From assembly GCF_900112455.1 (NCBI RefSeq), contig NZ_FOLT01000003.1, forward strand, positions 1 to 64,000: DNA of 64,000 nt. The letters are read 5' to 3'. This document shows positions 39,729 to 51,192 of this stretch, piece after piece. The stretch is from Alkalibacterium subtropicum. Its GTDB lineage: Bacteria; Bacillota; Bacilli; Lactobacillales; Carnobacteriaceae_A. Below the pieces are notes generated by a model. That model did not search any database. It saw only the letters and a list, made by a program, of their open reading frames with translations, and was not told the origin of the DNA. Every line of letters starts with the position of its first letter. The first letter of the stretch is position 1. Position numbers and translations under genes: made by a program.

Positions 39729-39833
39729 TCATTGATCGCTTTTACCTTTTCTGAATTCACTGCCACCTAACTTATTATGAAGGATTTTCAACAGGGGAAA
39801 TATGAAAATCACTTTACGCACTATTTTTTTCAT
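39729..39833 (-). CDS. Small basic ORF upstream of licD (34 aa)
   Basis: An ATG at 39833 lies after a strong GGGAGGAAC site. The product has the form MKKIVRKVIFIFPLLKIL followed by a hydrophilic tail, so it is a short amphipathic or membrane-associated peptide. It ends 69 nt before the licD start. No family recognised. It may be a true small protein or a decayed N-terminus of a lost gene. Confidence 0.4.
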   Translation of the reverse strand: MKKIVRKVIFIFPLLKILHNKLGGSEFRKGKSDQ

Positions 39834-39913
39834 AAGTTCCTCCCAGTAGTTTACTCGTTTTAATATATTTTAGTGTGCTCAAATTGAGACGACATCGATC
39901 AATGGACTTTTCA

Positions 39914-40930
39914 CTAAACTTCCTGTCTGTTGTGTATCCTAAAAGTTTCTTTTGGTTTAAAGGCAGTACTTAATGCACTGCTTTTTAGTCTTTTATAAAG
40001 AACGACTCCTGCAGGTAAATACATTAGCATGTTCAATTTTATTTTCCTTCTGAGGGGCAACGAGTCATACAAGCGACGGAACCCCTCAGGATCGGTATTT
40101 TTCATTGTGTGATCGACCATTAAATAGTCAAGTTGGTTATGTTTGATCTGATTTTGGATCACATCAGCATACTCACGATCAGTATACTCGTCAAAAGACT
40201 CCAGCAAATCGATCATTTCATAAATGTGCTTTTTCCTTTTACCTGCGTCATTTAAAACCAGTTGAGTAAAGGAACCTTTTGACCCTACACGAAAGGCACA
40301 CATCACGTCATTCAGATAATAAAGATCTCCTTTTGTGGATAAAATCAAATATAACGGATAATCAGTGATATTAGCCTCATTGAACCACGCAGGCATTGAA
40401 AAATCCCCAGTGAAATAATTTTTCATGAACAGGGAATTGGAAGCAAACTTTCCCTGCAGAGCAATAACCTTTTCAGTATTCAAATAGCAGTTGGACTGAT
40501 CGACCCGCTGTGTTCCAAGGATTCTGGTAGCTTGCTCATTGACGCTCTTCCCGGCATGCACACAGGCACTTATGTGGGGATGAGCCTCCATATAGTCAAA
40601 CTGTTTCTGCAGTTTATCAGCGTCTGTCCAGTAGTCATCTCCATCACAATACGCGATATATTTTCCCTGCGCACGCGTGTAATTGAATGTGTAATGGACT
40701 TCTTTCTTCTGAGAATACTGGTTCACGGTCTGATAAATCGGTTTGATGATGTCAGGATACGCCTTTTCATATTTTCTGATAATGTCAGTAGACTTATCCG
40801 TTGAAGCATCATCATTTATCAATATCTCATAATCAAAATCTGTTTTCTGCATCAGTATACTGTCCAGCGTTTGTTCGATGTATCGTTCCTGATTATAGGT
40901 GGTCACACTTACACTAACTTGTACACTCAT
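39914..40930 (-). CDS. Glycosyltransferase, GT2
   Basis: A 338-aa family 2 transferase. The start is set at 40930 because ACGGGGGAATC lies upstream. The N-terminus VSVSVTTYNQERYIEQTLDS and ILINDDASTDKST are the GT-A nucleotide-sugar motifs, and YCDGDDYWTDADKLQKQ contains the DxD-type metal site. It is closely similar in layout to the gene at 43258 (NDDASTDNT, CEGDDYWTDPYKLQKQ), suggesting an old duplication. It adds one sugar to the lipid-linked repeat unit at the membrane; donor and linkage unknown. Confidence 0.9.
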   Translation of the reverse strand: MSVQVSVSVTTYNQERYIEQTLDSILMQKTDFDYEILINDDASTDKSTDIIRKYEKAYPDIIKPIYQTVNQYSQKKEVHYTFNYTRAQGKYIAYCDGDDYWTDADKLQKQFDYMEAHPHISACVHAGKSVNEQATRILGTQRVDQSNCYLNTEKVIALQGKFASNSLFMKNYFTGDFSMPAWFNEANITDYPLYLILSTKGDLYYLNDVMCAFRVGSKGSFTQLVLNDAGKRKKHIYEMIDLLESFDEYTDREYADVIQNQIKHNQLDYLMVDHTMKNTDPEGFRRLYDSLPLRRKIKLNMLMYLPAGVVLYKRLKSSALSTAFKPKETFRIHNRQEV

Positions 40931-40983
40931 TGTGATTCCCCCGTTTAAATTTTTTCGGTTTATACTAATAGCTGGTGCTTTAA

Positions 40984-42012
40984 TCATTTGAAATACTTTG
41001 AAGGCAAGGCATAGATGCTGCTGATGACCGCTAAGGTATACACGCCCCTTTTTTCAACTACCCACTTTAACACACGATCAAGGATAGACAGTGCAGGATA
41101 GTGGCTGATACGGTAGTTTGTAAGAGGATGATGCAGCATTGAATAAATATAATCACATTTTTCTTTAAAGGTCAGATCATTGCTATGCTTAAACAGGAGT
41201 GAACACGTTCTTCGGATCGCAAGCACATGAAGTCCGGCCACTATTCCATCGATCCGCTCTTGATCGATCTCCCATTTCTCAAAAATCTCTTTGCGAGACC
41301 GTACAGCATCCAATTGCCATTCAAAATGTCTGTCCTGAAAAGTCGTGATCAAACTCTTTCGGTTTCTCATTTTATAGTGATAAAAACTGTCGCTGATTAC
41401 CTTTAATGTATCTGCCGCCTTAAATACTTTTTCATTGAATGCGATATCTTCCAAAAACATTATAGATTCATCAAAAAGGATAGTCTGCGCATTCAAAAGC
41501 TTTCGTTTGTACATTTTATTCGTACAGTAGCCGATCAGATCGATGGACGTATCGTCGAGAGTAAAGGTCTTGAATTCCCTGTCTCTAAAGTCACGTTCAC
41601 TCATAGTTATCTCATCCGTTTTTACTACTTGCTCACTGATCCCGACTTTTTCGAAGTACATGCCGTACATCAGCACATCCGGATACGTTTGCCTAATGAC
41701 CATTTTTGTAGTTTTCAGCAGGTTTTCATCTACTTCATCATCGCTGTCAATAAAACATACATACTCTCCTCGGGCCGCTTTAAGTCCCCTGTTTCTGGCA
41801 GCAGACAAGCCTTTATTCCGCTGATTGAAGATTTTTATCCTGTCATCTTCACGTGCCAGCTTTTCAACGATCAGCATCGCGTCATCCGGGGTCCCGTCGT
41901 TGACAATGATCAGTTCGAAATCGTCAAACGTCTGGGTCAGTACACTTAACACTGCTTTCTCTACATACTTCTCTACGTTATAAACAGCCATGACAATACT
42001 GAAGAAGGGCAT
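40984..42012 (-). CDS. Glycosyltransferase, GT2
   Basis: A 342-aa GT2 enzyme: FFSIVMAVYNVEKYVEKAVL, IIVNDGTPDDAM and CFIDSDDEVDENL (DxD-type site) in the first 100 residues; the C-terminal half is helical. It lies 190 nt after rmlB on the same strand. It adds a sugar in repeat-unit assembly; specificity unknown. Confidence 0.9.
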   Translation of the reverse strand: MPFFSIVMAVYNVEKYVEKAVLSVLTQTFDDFELIIVNDGTPDDAMLIVEKLAREDDRIKIFNQRNKGLSAARNRGLKAARGEYVCFIDSDDEVDENLLKTTKMVIRQTYPDVLMYGMYFEKVGISEQVVKTDEITMSERDFRDREFKTFTLDDTSIDLIGYCTNKMYKRKLLNAQTILFDESIMFLEDIAFNEKVFKAADTLKVISDSFYHYKMRNRKSLITTFQDRHFEWQLDAVRSRKEIFEKWEIDQERIDGIVAGLHVLAIRRTCSLLFKHSNDLTFKEKCDYIYSMLHHPLTNYRISHYPALSILDRVLKWVVEKRGVYTLAVISSIYALPSKYFK

Positions 42013-42204
42013 ATTCTTGCTCCTTTCACTTTTTGGAATGATATTTTAGTCGCGAAATATAGAACTTGCCGGTCATATATTTTCTAAAGGATGAAACAGC
42101 CTCATACTGAAATGAAAAACAAATAATGTCAACCAAGCATCAAGAGACAAAAAAGCAGATGATGGATGGAATGTGTTCAGTATTGATCGACGCGAGAACA
42201 TACC

Positions 42205-43257
<1,053 letters not shown>

Positions 43258-44256
43258 TCAAGAAAAGGCTCTTCTTATTTTTACCAGGACCTTAAGTGAA
43301 TTCGGAGAAAATCTGTTTAGATGAATCATCAGTTTTTCTTTTTTACTTAATCCCTTATAAAAACCATATATTTCTTTTTTTTCTTTTAGTTCGTTATAAA
43401 AATCGTTTAAATCTTTTTCTGCCAGCTCATTCAACCTTTTCTGTTCCAAATGAAGGTATATTTTATCTTTTAATATCGTTTTTCTTATTACTGAAGCATA
43501 GGCATTATCCGTATAGTCATTTACGCCTGCTAACATCCTCTCCATTGCCTTGTAGTGATTGATGCGTCTTTCACTGTTTAAATATTCCCGCTCTGTCCAG
43601 GAACCAGGCACCGCATACCTGTAGGTAGACATGATTTCATCCAGATAGTAGACCTTTCCAACCAGAGAAAGGAATATCGTCAATGGATAATCACCTACAA
43701 AGGAGCTGTAATAAAAAGCAGGTCTGACGACACTATCTTCTCTACGGTAAACCATCGAGTTTGTCGGGAAAAGGCCGCCTCCCCCAAAGATGATGTCTTC
43801 CGTACTGAAATATTTAGAGCGATCGGCAGGTCTGACCTTATACAAAGGTTTGTCTGTGCGTCCTTCAATGATGGTCGCCCCATGCACACAAAGGCTCACA
43901 TCTTCATTGTTTTCCAGAAAGTCGACTTGTTTTTGAAGTTTGTACGGATCCGTCCAATAGTCATCACCTTCGCATAGGGCAATGTACTTCCCGACCGCTC
44001 TGCTTTCGTTGATCCCACAGATCCTCACGCCTTTAGAATGCTGATTCTCAGTCTGATACATTGCATTTATGATATCAGGTGATTGGCTCTCATACGCCCT
44101 GATTATCTCGGCTGTATTATCTGTAGAAGCGTCATCGTTTATCAATATCTCAAAATTGAAATTTGTTTTCTGTTTCAGGAAACTTTCTATGGCTTGAGCA
44201 ATATAAGCCTCGTGATTATACGCATTACATACTATACTGACCAGTACTTCACTCAT
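43258..44256 (-). CDS. Glycosyltransferase, GT2
   Basis: A 332-aa GT2 enzyme. The start is set at 44256 after AAAGGAT; a longer frame of 51 codons upstream has no ribosome site and low coding character. VSIVCNAYNHEAYIAQAIES, ILINDDASTDNTAE and CEGDDYWTDPYKL are the GT-A motifs. It resembles the GT2 at 39914. It ends 24 nt before rmlB. Confidence 0.9.
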   Translation of the reverse strand: MSEVLVSIVCNAYNHEAYIAQAIESFLKQKTNFNFEILINDDASTDNTAEIIRAYESQSPDIINAMYQTENQHSKGVRICGINESRAVGKYIALCEGDDYWTDPYKLQKQVDFLENNEDVSLCVHGATIIEGRTDKPLYKVRPADRSKYFSTEDIIFGGGGLFPTNSMVYRREDSVVRPAFYYSSFVGDYPLTIFLSLVGKVYYLDEIMSTYRYAVPGSWTEREYLNSERRINHYKAMERMLAGVNDYTDNAYASVIRKTILKDKIYLHLEQKRLNELAEKDLNDFYNELKEKKEIYGFYKGLSKKEKLMIHLNRFSPNSLKVLVKIRRAFS

Positions 44257-44417
44257 AACGTGATATCCTTTCTGTATTTTGTTCATATTCACTGTTAGCC
44301 GAAGATGATCTCTGTGCAGTATCAAAATGCAGATCGGAGAACTAAAAGTGAGAAAATCATAAAGCAATAGCGGTATATTCCTGTATCGAAGAGGCTTGTG
44401 ATACTTCAACCATACAG

Positions 44418-45536
44418 TCAGTTTGTTAAATTCATCTCCAGATTTCTTGAAGTATCGGAGATATCGTAATGATTCTTTTTCACGATGCGATCAAAGAATC
44501 GCCTATTCTGATCAACTGTCCGACTTTCGTCGATAACCTTTACCCATGCCGCAGGTGACTCTAGCGACAAAAATACTGTCGTATCGATGACTTTTGCCTG
44601 TCTTGTGATCGTGTCAGCTAACAGGCATTTCACCCCCGAACATTGGGCTTCTATCCCTACGATAGGGTTCCCTTCAAAGAGCGACGGTAAAAGAAAAATA
44701 TCGATCGCCGAATAAAAACTGGAGGCATCATTGACCGTTCCGATCAGATGGACGTTCTTCGCCAGTCCATATTCCGTGATCTTCGCTTCGATGCTATTTC
44801 TCAGTTCTCCTTCGCCAGCAATAAGCAGCGTGAACGACACCCCTTTTTTACGCAGTTCACGCGCGATATCAAGCAGAAACAGCTGATTCTTCTGGTTGTT
44901 CAACCTTCCCATATTCCCAAGGACCCATTCATTTTCTGATAAGTCATATTTTTCTCTAAATGCCCTTCTTTTTTCTTTATCATAACGAAACTTAGTCGTG
45001 TCGATACCGTTTTTCATCAGAATCACTTTATCTTTATGCTTTTCGCTGAACAGCCATGCCCCTGCGAGATCAGAACAAGCCCAATAGTCAGAAACAAACT
45101 TCTCATATCTGAGTTTACCGAGCTTATGAGATATAATTTTCAAGGTCCTTAATCTCACCTGACCCATAGCCGAGTTGTGAGAATGAGCAATGACCCGTTC
45201 AACCCCACACTCTCGAGCAATTTTTGAGTAAACGAGTGACACGCCGTTATAAATATTGAGGTGCAGGACATCATATCGCTCGTTTTTCAGGACTTCTTTA
45301 AATGCTCTTAAACTCTTGAATGTTCTCGTGAGTTCAGAATCTCTGCCTTCCGGGAGCAGTTCTTTGATTTCGATCCCCATGCGTTGAAGTCTGTCATCGT
45401 ATAAGTCACTGAACTTCCGCGTAGTCAGGATAGTGATCGTGACATTTTTAAGATTCATGTTTTCAAAATTTGACACAAGATAAGATTCGATCCCGCCCGA
45501 CAGCCATCTATCGACAAACACGCCTATATTTTTCAT
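44418..45536 (-). CDS. Glycosyltransferase, GT4
   Basis: A 372-aa GT-B enzyme. The N-terminal Rossmann domain starts IGVFVDRWLSGGIESYLV; the C-terminal nucleotide-sugar part has LLIAGEGELRNSI and the family-4 motif LFEGNPIVGIEAQCSG in place of the usual E-x7-E. The start codon directly follows the stop of the next upstream GT4 gene, so the two are coupled. Sugar unknown. Confidence 0.9.
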   Translation of the reverse strand: MKNIGVFVDRWLSGGIESYLVSNFENMNLKNVTITILTTRKFSDLYDDRLQRMGIEIKELLPEGRDSELTRTFKSLRAFKEVLKNERYDVLHLNIYNGVSLVYSKIARECGVERVIAHSHNSAMGQVRLRTLKIISHKLGKLRYEKFVSDYWACSDLAGAWLFSEKHKDKVILMKNGIDTTKFRYDKEKRRAFREKYDLSENEWVLGNMGRLNNQKNQLFLLDIARELRKKGVSFTLLIAGEGELRNSIEAKITEYGLAKNVHLIGTVNDASSFYSAIDIFLLPSLFEGNPIVGIEAQCSGVKCLLADTITRQAKVIDTTVFLSLESPAAWVKVIDESRTVDQNRRFFDRIVKKNHYDISDTSRNLEMNLTN

Positions 45537-46667
45537 TTATGCCCTCACACTCTCATGAATAATTTCAAAATAATATGCTTCTAGTTTTTCGGCAGTATGT
45601 TCAATGTTATAGTCAAAAATATCTATATTGGACTCCCGACCTGGGTCGCGTTTATACTGGGTCACTGTTTCGACCCATGGTTTAACGCCCTGATCGATCG
45701 AGAGAAACTTACACTTCCCTGTCAAGCATGCTTCCTGAGGGACGTTATCAGATAGGATGACAGGCATTCCTGACACCTGTGCCTCAATGGCGGAGATTCC
45801 GAACCCTTCGTATCGGGATGGGAAAGCAAAGATGTCCATCGCGTTATAATAGCGGTTGACATCTGATTTATTCCCTAAAAAGTGTATTTTATCTCGGATA
45901 TCAAGCCGTTGGGCCTGCCGGATCAGCTTTTCACGTTCCTGTCCATTACCCAATAGAAGCAAGACGACATCCGGTTCCTTTTTAGAGAGTTCATGTATGA
46001 GTGAGATCAGAAATTCCTGGTTTTTCTGAAAACTCAATCGTCCAGTATGCCCAATAACATATTTATCTGTTATGCCTAATTCTCTTCTTATTTTCGCTCT
46101 TTCTTTTTCATCAAACATGAACTTTTCAACTTCGATCCCATTATTGATGATAGTCAAACGATCAGTAGTCACAAACTTTTTCCCAAACAGCCATTCACCA
46201 GACCCTCTCGAACATGAACAGAAATGTGTAGGATAGGTTTTAGACAGAGGTCTGAGGATGTTTTTAATTATGTTTTTCACCGTCTCTCCCGGTGCTGCCG
46301 TGCTGTGACTGTGAGCGATGCGAATGGGGACGCCTGCTCTCTTTGCCGTACTTAAAGGAAAGACACTCAGCGCATTAATATGAGAATGAATGATGCCGTA
46401 ATGATTTTCTTTCAATATAGTCATCAGTGCCTGCCTGTATTGAATGACTTGCTGATACGCCGGGACGATAAAGACCCTGCCGCCTAAAGCCGTTATCTCA
46501 TCATAAGGGACTATGGAAGAATCCTCATCCACGATAAAATCAAACTGAATCCTGCTTCTATCGATGTGCCGATAGTAATTCATCACCATCGCTTCAACTC
46601 CTCCCCCATGCATTTTTCCCAGTACATGTGCGATCCGTATAGGGGGTGCTTTTTTTTCGATCTTCAT
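45537..46667 (-). CDS. Glycosyltransferase, GT4
   Basis: A 376-aa GT-B enzyme: N-terminal IAHVLGKMHGGGVEAMVMNY, then LLLLGNGQEREKLI and the E-x7-E region SRYEGFGISAIEAQVSG. It is clearly related to the GT4 downstream (both contain HSH and WLF motifs at the same places), consistent with duplication. It follows the flippase gene by about 105 nt. Confidence 0.9.
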   Translation of the reverse strand: MKIEKKAPPIRIAHVLGKMHGGGVEAMVMNYYRHIDRSRIQFDFIVDEDSSIVPYDEITALGGRVFIVPAYQQVIQYRQALMTILKENHYGIIHSHINALSVFPLSTAKRAGVPIRIAHSHSTAAPGETVKNIIKNILRPLSKTYPTHFCSCSRGSGEWLFGKKFVTTDRLTIINNGIEVEKFMFDEKERAKIRRELGITDKYVIGHTGRLSFQKNQEFLISLIHELSKKEPDVVLLLLGNGQEREKLIRQAQRLDIRDKIHFLGNKSDVNRYYNAMDIFAFPSRYEGFGISAIEAQVSGMPVILSDNVPQEACLTGKCKFLSIDQGVKPWVETVTQYKRDPGRESNIDIFDYNIEHTAEKLEAYYFEIIHESVRA

Positions 46668-46772
46668 ATTTGTCTCATCTCCTTATGAAAGACTTTTCTG
46701 TTCTATTGAACAGATGACCATTGACTGGCCCTGCCCTTTACATTAAATGTTTATTTATGAAGCTATCGCTAT

Positions 46773-48185
46773 TTATTCTGCCCGCTGAATGAAATCAATG
46801 ATGACACGATGATTGACGGTGCCAATAAACGCCAACTGTATTGCTAAAAGGATCCATCTTAAGACAAATGCATCCAGGAAAAGGTAATAGATCAGAACAT
46901 TAGCTGTTATAAACAGAAGGGGTTTGAAAACAAGTTTTAAAGGGAATAAATCCTGTTCAAGTTTTCTTGCACTGCGGTAATGCAAACAGAATAAAGCTAA
47001 ATAGGAAACAAAAGTGGTAACGGCTGCCCCGTGAAAACCAAACAGCTGGATTACATAGTAATTCAGACCTATGTTCAGGAGTGTCGCCAATAAAGTATTG
47101 ACAGCCACTGCTTTTGTTTTCTTATGAAAGTGTTCGATGTTGACATAGATGATATAAACAAACATGATATAACTGGCTAATATGATAAAAGGCAAACTGA
47201 TATCTGCTGTCCAGTACTCAAACGGTGCAATGATCCTTAAAATCTCTGGAGCCGTCAGTATCAAGCCTACTGTGGGTATCGTCATGATAAGAAGATAAAC
47301 TTCTGCTTTTTCATTTATTTTACTTATGGCTCTTATTTTTATCTGCTGAGTAAACCACGGCAGCCAGACATTATTCAGGGCTAGGAAAATCACAGTGCCC
47401 GCCATACTGAAGTTATAAACGAGACTGTATACCCCTGTTTCCGACGCCCCTACTAAAGAAGTAAGCATGATCCTATCTGATTGATTGAGAAGCGTCATGG
47501 ACAAACTGTGAAAAATAAAGGGGAAGGAAACCTTCAGGGCAACCTTGGCATGGGTTTTATTAAAAACCTTACTTTCCCCATAGACAAGACGTAAAACCAG
47601 GAAAGCAAACAGGACCATCAATATCGAGTGAGGGATGATCTTACCCATGTGTTTGTCGTCATTTATGAAATAAATAATAATGATGATCGAACTGAAAAGA
47701 GTGAAAAAGTTTGGTAATATCTCTAAAGCCGACTTCCTGACATACTGAAATTTAAATTTCAGATACATATCATAATTTTTCAAAACAGCTGTTGCTCCCG
47801 CTTGTACAAGAGCAATAGTCAGTAACAACCGACTGATACCCATATCGACTTTAAATAAATAGGAGACCGCAATGACCAGAGAGGAAACGATGACAGAGTT
47901 CACAAGTGTCACCGTCGTCACACTAGACATGTAATCATCGATTTCATGTTCATATTCAGTAAACCCGATCATTACACCCATATTCATAGATAAGCCTAAT
48001 ATACTGACAAATACAGTAACCCATGAGATATACGTATTGATAAGACCGTACTCATGGGTCGTCAGTATTCTCGTAAATATTGGAATGGTAAGAAAAACCA
48101 TGCCTTTGTTAAACACATTACCTAACAGGTACAGGCCCCCGGCTTTTAAATAACTGTTCTTTTTCACTATGTTTATCATATCCAC
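46773..48185 (-). CDS. wzx: Polysaccharide flippase, Wzx type
   Basis: A 470-aa membrane protein with about 12-14 hydrophobic segments, of the polysaccharide transporter (MATE/MOP) superfamily: KAGGLYLLGNVFNKGMVFLT at the start is the family signature. It moves the lipid-linked repeat unit to the outer face of the membrane. It is followed by two GT4 genes and preceded by the polymerase gene (46-nt gap). Confidence 0.9.
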   Translation of the reverse strand: MDMINIVKKNSYLKAGGLYLLGNVFNKGMVFLTIPIFTRILTTHEYGLINTYISWVTVFVSILGLSMNMGVMIGFTEYEHEIDDYMSSVTTVTLVNSVIVSSLVIAVSYLFKVDMGISRLLLTIALVQAGATAVLKNYDMYLKFKFQYVRKSALEILPNFFTLFSSIIIIIYFINDDKHMGKIIPHSILMVLFAFLVLRLVYGESKVFNKTHAKVALKVSFPFIFHSLSMTLLNQSDRIMLTSLVGASETGVYSLVYNFSMAGTVIFLALNNVWLPWFTQQIKIRAISKINEKAEVYLLIMTIPTVGLILTAPEILRIIAPFEYWTADISLPFIILASYIMFVYIIYVNIEHFHKKTKAVAVNTLLATLLNIGLNYYVIQLFGFHGAAVTTFVSYLALFCLHYRSARKLEQDLFPLKLVFKPLLFITANVLIYYLFLDAFVLRWILLAIQLAFIGTVNHRVIIDFIQRAE

Positions 48186-48231
48186 ATCTTCTTTCAGAAA
48201 AGATCCCTATGACTATTTATTTACACTCCTC

Positions 48232-49617
48232 TTATTTCAGCTTGAGTCTGCCCGGTAAATGACATTTACTGATCACATAGATAAGCATCAAAAATAAGAA
48301 GAAGCCCATCAATCTTAAAAATGTCGGTTGTAAAGCCCCCCTATAGACGTACACAAGAAACCCAATGACAAATGAAAAGATTATTTCAGTAAAATACACG
48401 TGATCAGAGTCTTTAATATACTCATAGGTCTTATAGTCGAAATACTTAGCTGCCTTTCCGAATAAAACTCCATACAATACAACGCCGAATGCACCAAAAT
48501 CAATGAATCCTTCTGCAACGATCGGGGAAGAAAGATTAGTGAACGATACGTTTTGAATTTTAGCGACCAGTTCCCCTGAAGGATCTCCTTTAATATCCCA
48601 GATTTCTCTTGGCACGAAGAAAAAGATAACGCTCCTCAATTGTCTGCCATATTGATACCCATATCTTTCTACAAATCGAATGGTCCTGCCGATCATCTGA
48701 TAGGCATCAAAATCCACCGAGTTATAATTGTTGATCTCCAGCGTATAGCTTGGCGATAATATCTGTTCAACTGTGTAAAATTTAAAAGCGTACATAATGG
48801 GAAAAATGATCACAATGGAAAATATGAGGAAAACATCAAACCTTTTTCCTTTAAAAAGAGTGATATCGAAGAGACTGATTATCAGTCCTAAATAAACGGA
48901 TCCGACTAAAAAACGTGATAAACTTACCGGATAGTTTAAAATGAAGGTGATCGCAAATAAGATAAAACTCATGAGGTATATCTGGTGAGTCGGGAATATC
49001 CTGATTTTCTTTTTGATAGTCCATAAGTATATGGCCAAACTTAAAGGAGGTGTGGACCGTACAAGAAAGAATACAAGGATGCCAAAAGTGCCGTCAGCTG
49101 AATCAGCTTTCCCTCGAATAAACAGGTTGGCAAACCCTGTTGTAACGATCGCATATGCCAGAGCTGTCACGGAAACGACCAGTAAAAAAATATAAAAAAA
49201 CTTACTCTTTGGAAGGGTTGAACCCTGTCTGGTTTTCAGTCTTTTCTCAGTGTTTCTCAGGTTGTAGCTGAAATAATAGGTGATACACCATAAAAATATC
49301 AGGATATTTGTAAAGAGCATCTCGTTTTCAGTCAGATACAAGTTACGGGGTGCATATCCCGAGGACAACTGGTAAAAAGGGATGATGACTAAAAAGATCA
49401 AGAAAAAGTACCAGTTTATCTTGTTTAATGAAATCGGCATTTCACTTTTCAATATCCCAAAAACGACCAGGGCAAAGTTGATAAAAAAAGTAATGTAGAT
49501 AGTGAACGATAAACGGGAAGGGTTATTCAAAAATGTCACGACATAGACGAAAAGTGCGCCGATCAGTAAGAGATTCGGAATGACTGCTTTTCTTTTCAAT
49601 TTTAAAGAATTCAACAT
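48232..49617 (-). CDS. wzy: O-antigen/capsule polymerase, Wzy type
   Basis: A 461-aa protein with 10-12 membrane segments and no strong family signature, as usual for Wzy. The large outside loop with charged residues (REIWDIKGDPSGELVAKIQN) near residue 330 and its place between the chain-length genes and the flippase support the role. It joins repeat units outside the membrane. Confidence 0.82.
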   Translation of the reverse strand: MLNSLKLKRKAVIPNLLLIGALFVYVVTFLNNPSRLSFTIYITFFINFALVVFGILKSEMPISLNKINWYFFLIFLVIIPFYQLSSGYAPRNLYLTENEMLFTNILIFLWCITYYFSYNLRNTEKRLKTRQGSTLPKSKFFYIFLLVVSVTALAYAIVTTGFANLFIRGKADSADGTFGILVFFLVRSTPPLSLAIYLWTIKKKIRIFPTHQIYLMSFILFAITFILNYPVSLSRFLVGSVYLGLIISLFDITLFKGKRFDVFLIFSIVIIFPIMYAFKFYTVEQILSPSYTLEINNYNSVDFDAYQMIGRTIRFVERYGYQYGRQLRSVIFFFVPREIWDIKGDPSGELVAKIQNVSFTNLSSPIVAEGFIDFGAFGVVLYGVLFGKAAKYFDYKTYEYIKDSDHVYFTEIIFSFVIGFLVYVYRGALQPTFLRLMGFFLFLMLIYVISKCHLPGRLKLK

Positions 49618-49726
49618 TTACCTCCAATCTTTATGTTCGAGGTTTTTTCTTGACAGCATCAATAAGAGACGTATTTATGATGAATGGCTCTATGGTTTAT
49701 TCCTGAACGGTACTTAAATCACTCGA

Positions 49727-50431
49727 TTATTCTTTATCGCCATAATAGTAATAGTAATGGTCACCTGAGGTCTCTACACGATTCATGATCGCTCCGAGTA
49801 TGTTTGCCTGGGTCATTTCCAGCAACTCTTTAGCCTTCAGCACTTCGTCTGTCTTAACCCGTCCTTTAGGTATGACAAATATCACCCCATCGGTTTCAGC
49901 TGCCAGGACTTGTGAATCAGTCACAGGCAGAACAGGAGGCGAATCAAAGATGATCAAGTCAAAATATGTCTTCATTTCTTCCTGTATCTCCAGCATCCGG
50001 TCAGAAGCAAGCAGTTCAGCCGGGTTTGGTGGTATGATGCCACTGGTTAGAATATACAGCCCCTCCGTGTGGGTGTGATAGATCACATCTACGACTTTCG
50101 TGTCGTCATCTGTCAATAAAGTGGTAAGCCCGTCATTGTTCCGGACGTTGAATGTTTTGTGAACGGTCGGCTTTCGTAAGTCGGCATCAACCAGCAAGAC
50201 CCTCTTATTCTTAGAGGCAAAGGTAGCAGCTAAATTTGCAGAAATCGTTGATTTTCCCGAAGAAGGCGTGGCGGATGTCACAACCATTGTCTGCAGTCTT
50301 TTGTTTACCATGGAAAATCGTATGTTTGTCTGGATCGTACGGAATTGCTCGGTCAAAACGGATGAAGGATTATTCTTGACTACTAATGCCAAACGATTGC
50401 CGGAACTTTCTTCGATTCTCTTATTAAACAT
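49727..50431 (-). CDS. Bacterial tyrosine kinase, CpsD/EpsB type
   Basis: A 234-aa BY-kinase. Walker A is ATPSSGKSTISANLA; Walker A' is LLVDADLRKPTVH; Walker B is LIIFDSPPV. The C-terminus has a tyrosine cluster (GDHYYYYYGDKE) that is autophosphorylated in the family. It works with the Wzz-type membrane protein encoded just upstream (17-nt gap) to control chain length and export of the polysaccharide. All motifs are intact. Confidence 0.95.
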   Translation of the reverse strand: MFNKRIEESSGNRLALVVKNNPSSVLTEQFRTIQTNIRFSMVNKRLQTMVVTSATPSSGKSTISANLAATFASKNKRVLLVDADLRKPTVHKTFNVRNNDGLTTLLTDDDTKVVDVIYHTHTEGLYILTSGIIPPNPAELLASDRMLEIQEEMKTYFDLIIFDSPPVLPVTDSQVLAAETDGVIFVIPKGRVKTDEVLKAKELLEMTQANILGAIMNRVETSGDHYYYYYGDKE

Positions 50432-50448
50432 TCAGACTTCCTCCTCTT

Positions 50449-51192
50449 TTATACTCTTGAGCGTGAGCTCTGCGATTCTATCAGTCTATCAGGCGATTTT
50501 TCCTGTTCGTCTTGTTTCAATTCATCTGCCGTCATTTCAGAAACGCTTCCCAGGTTTATCCATCCCAGCTTGTCATTAATAAACTTGTCATCTTTAACAG
50601 TATTGTCTGTAAATTCAATGACGAAAACCATAACAGTTCCCAATAACCCTCCGACTATGGTACCTATAACAAGATTAAGTAAGTGATTGGGACTGACCGG
50701 ATCAAGATTTGCTTCAGCCTGATAAATGACTGACACATTGTCCACGTTCATGATATCATCGAGGTTTTCCTGAAATACAGAAGCAGTGGTGTTGGCAATA
50801 TCGGCAGCCTTATAAGGATTCGTATCGGTAATTTTGATCGTGAAAACTTGTGAGTCGATTTCACTGGTGACAGTCAACTGGTTTGATAATTCCTGATGGG
50901 AGATTCCCAGATCCAGCTCTTCCTTAACCTCGGTAAGGATAGCGGGATTTTTCAGAATATCTTTATACGTGTTGATCAGCTGGACATTGGTGTCGATATC
51001 GGAACGCTGAATTAAAGTCGTTTCCTGTGCCCGGTTGACGAGCATTTGCGTAGTTGAACTGTATTGAGGGACAGCAATGAAGAATGTATAGACGGCAAAA
51101 ATAAGAATACCGGCTAACGTACTGACTACAATCAATCCGAGCCTTTTTCTGACGATCCCCAACAATTCCAGTAAGCTGATTTCTTCTTCCAT
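50449..51192 (-). CDS. Chain-length determinant, Wzz/CpsC type
   Basis: A 247-aa protein with an N-terminal cytoplasmic stretch (EISLLELLGIVRKRLGLIVV), two membrane helices (near residues 18-38 and 174-195) and an outside coiled domain between them. The C-terminal tail faces the cytoplasm and activates the BY-kinase. It is the first gene of the polysaccharide operon, starting after GAGGAGGAG. Confidence 0.93.
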   Translation of the reverse strand: MEEEISLLELLGIVRKRLGLIVVSTLAGILIFAVYTFFIAVPQYSSTTQMLVNRAQETTLIQRSDIDTNVQLINTYKDILKNPAILTEVKEELDLGISHQELSNQLTVTSEIDSQVFTIKITDTNPYKAADIANTTASVFQENLDDIMNVDNVSVIYQAEANLDPVSPNHLLNLVIGTIVGGLLGTVMVFVIEFTDNTVKDDKFINDKLGWINLGSVSEMTADELKQDEQEKSPDRLIESQSSRSRV

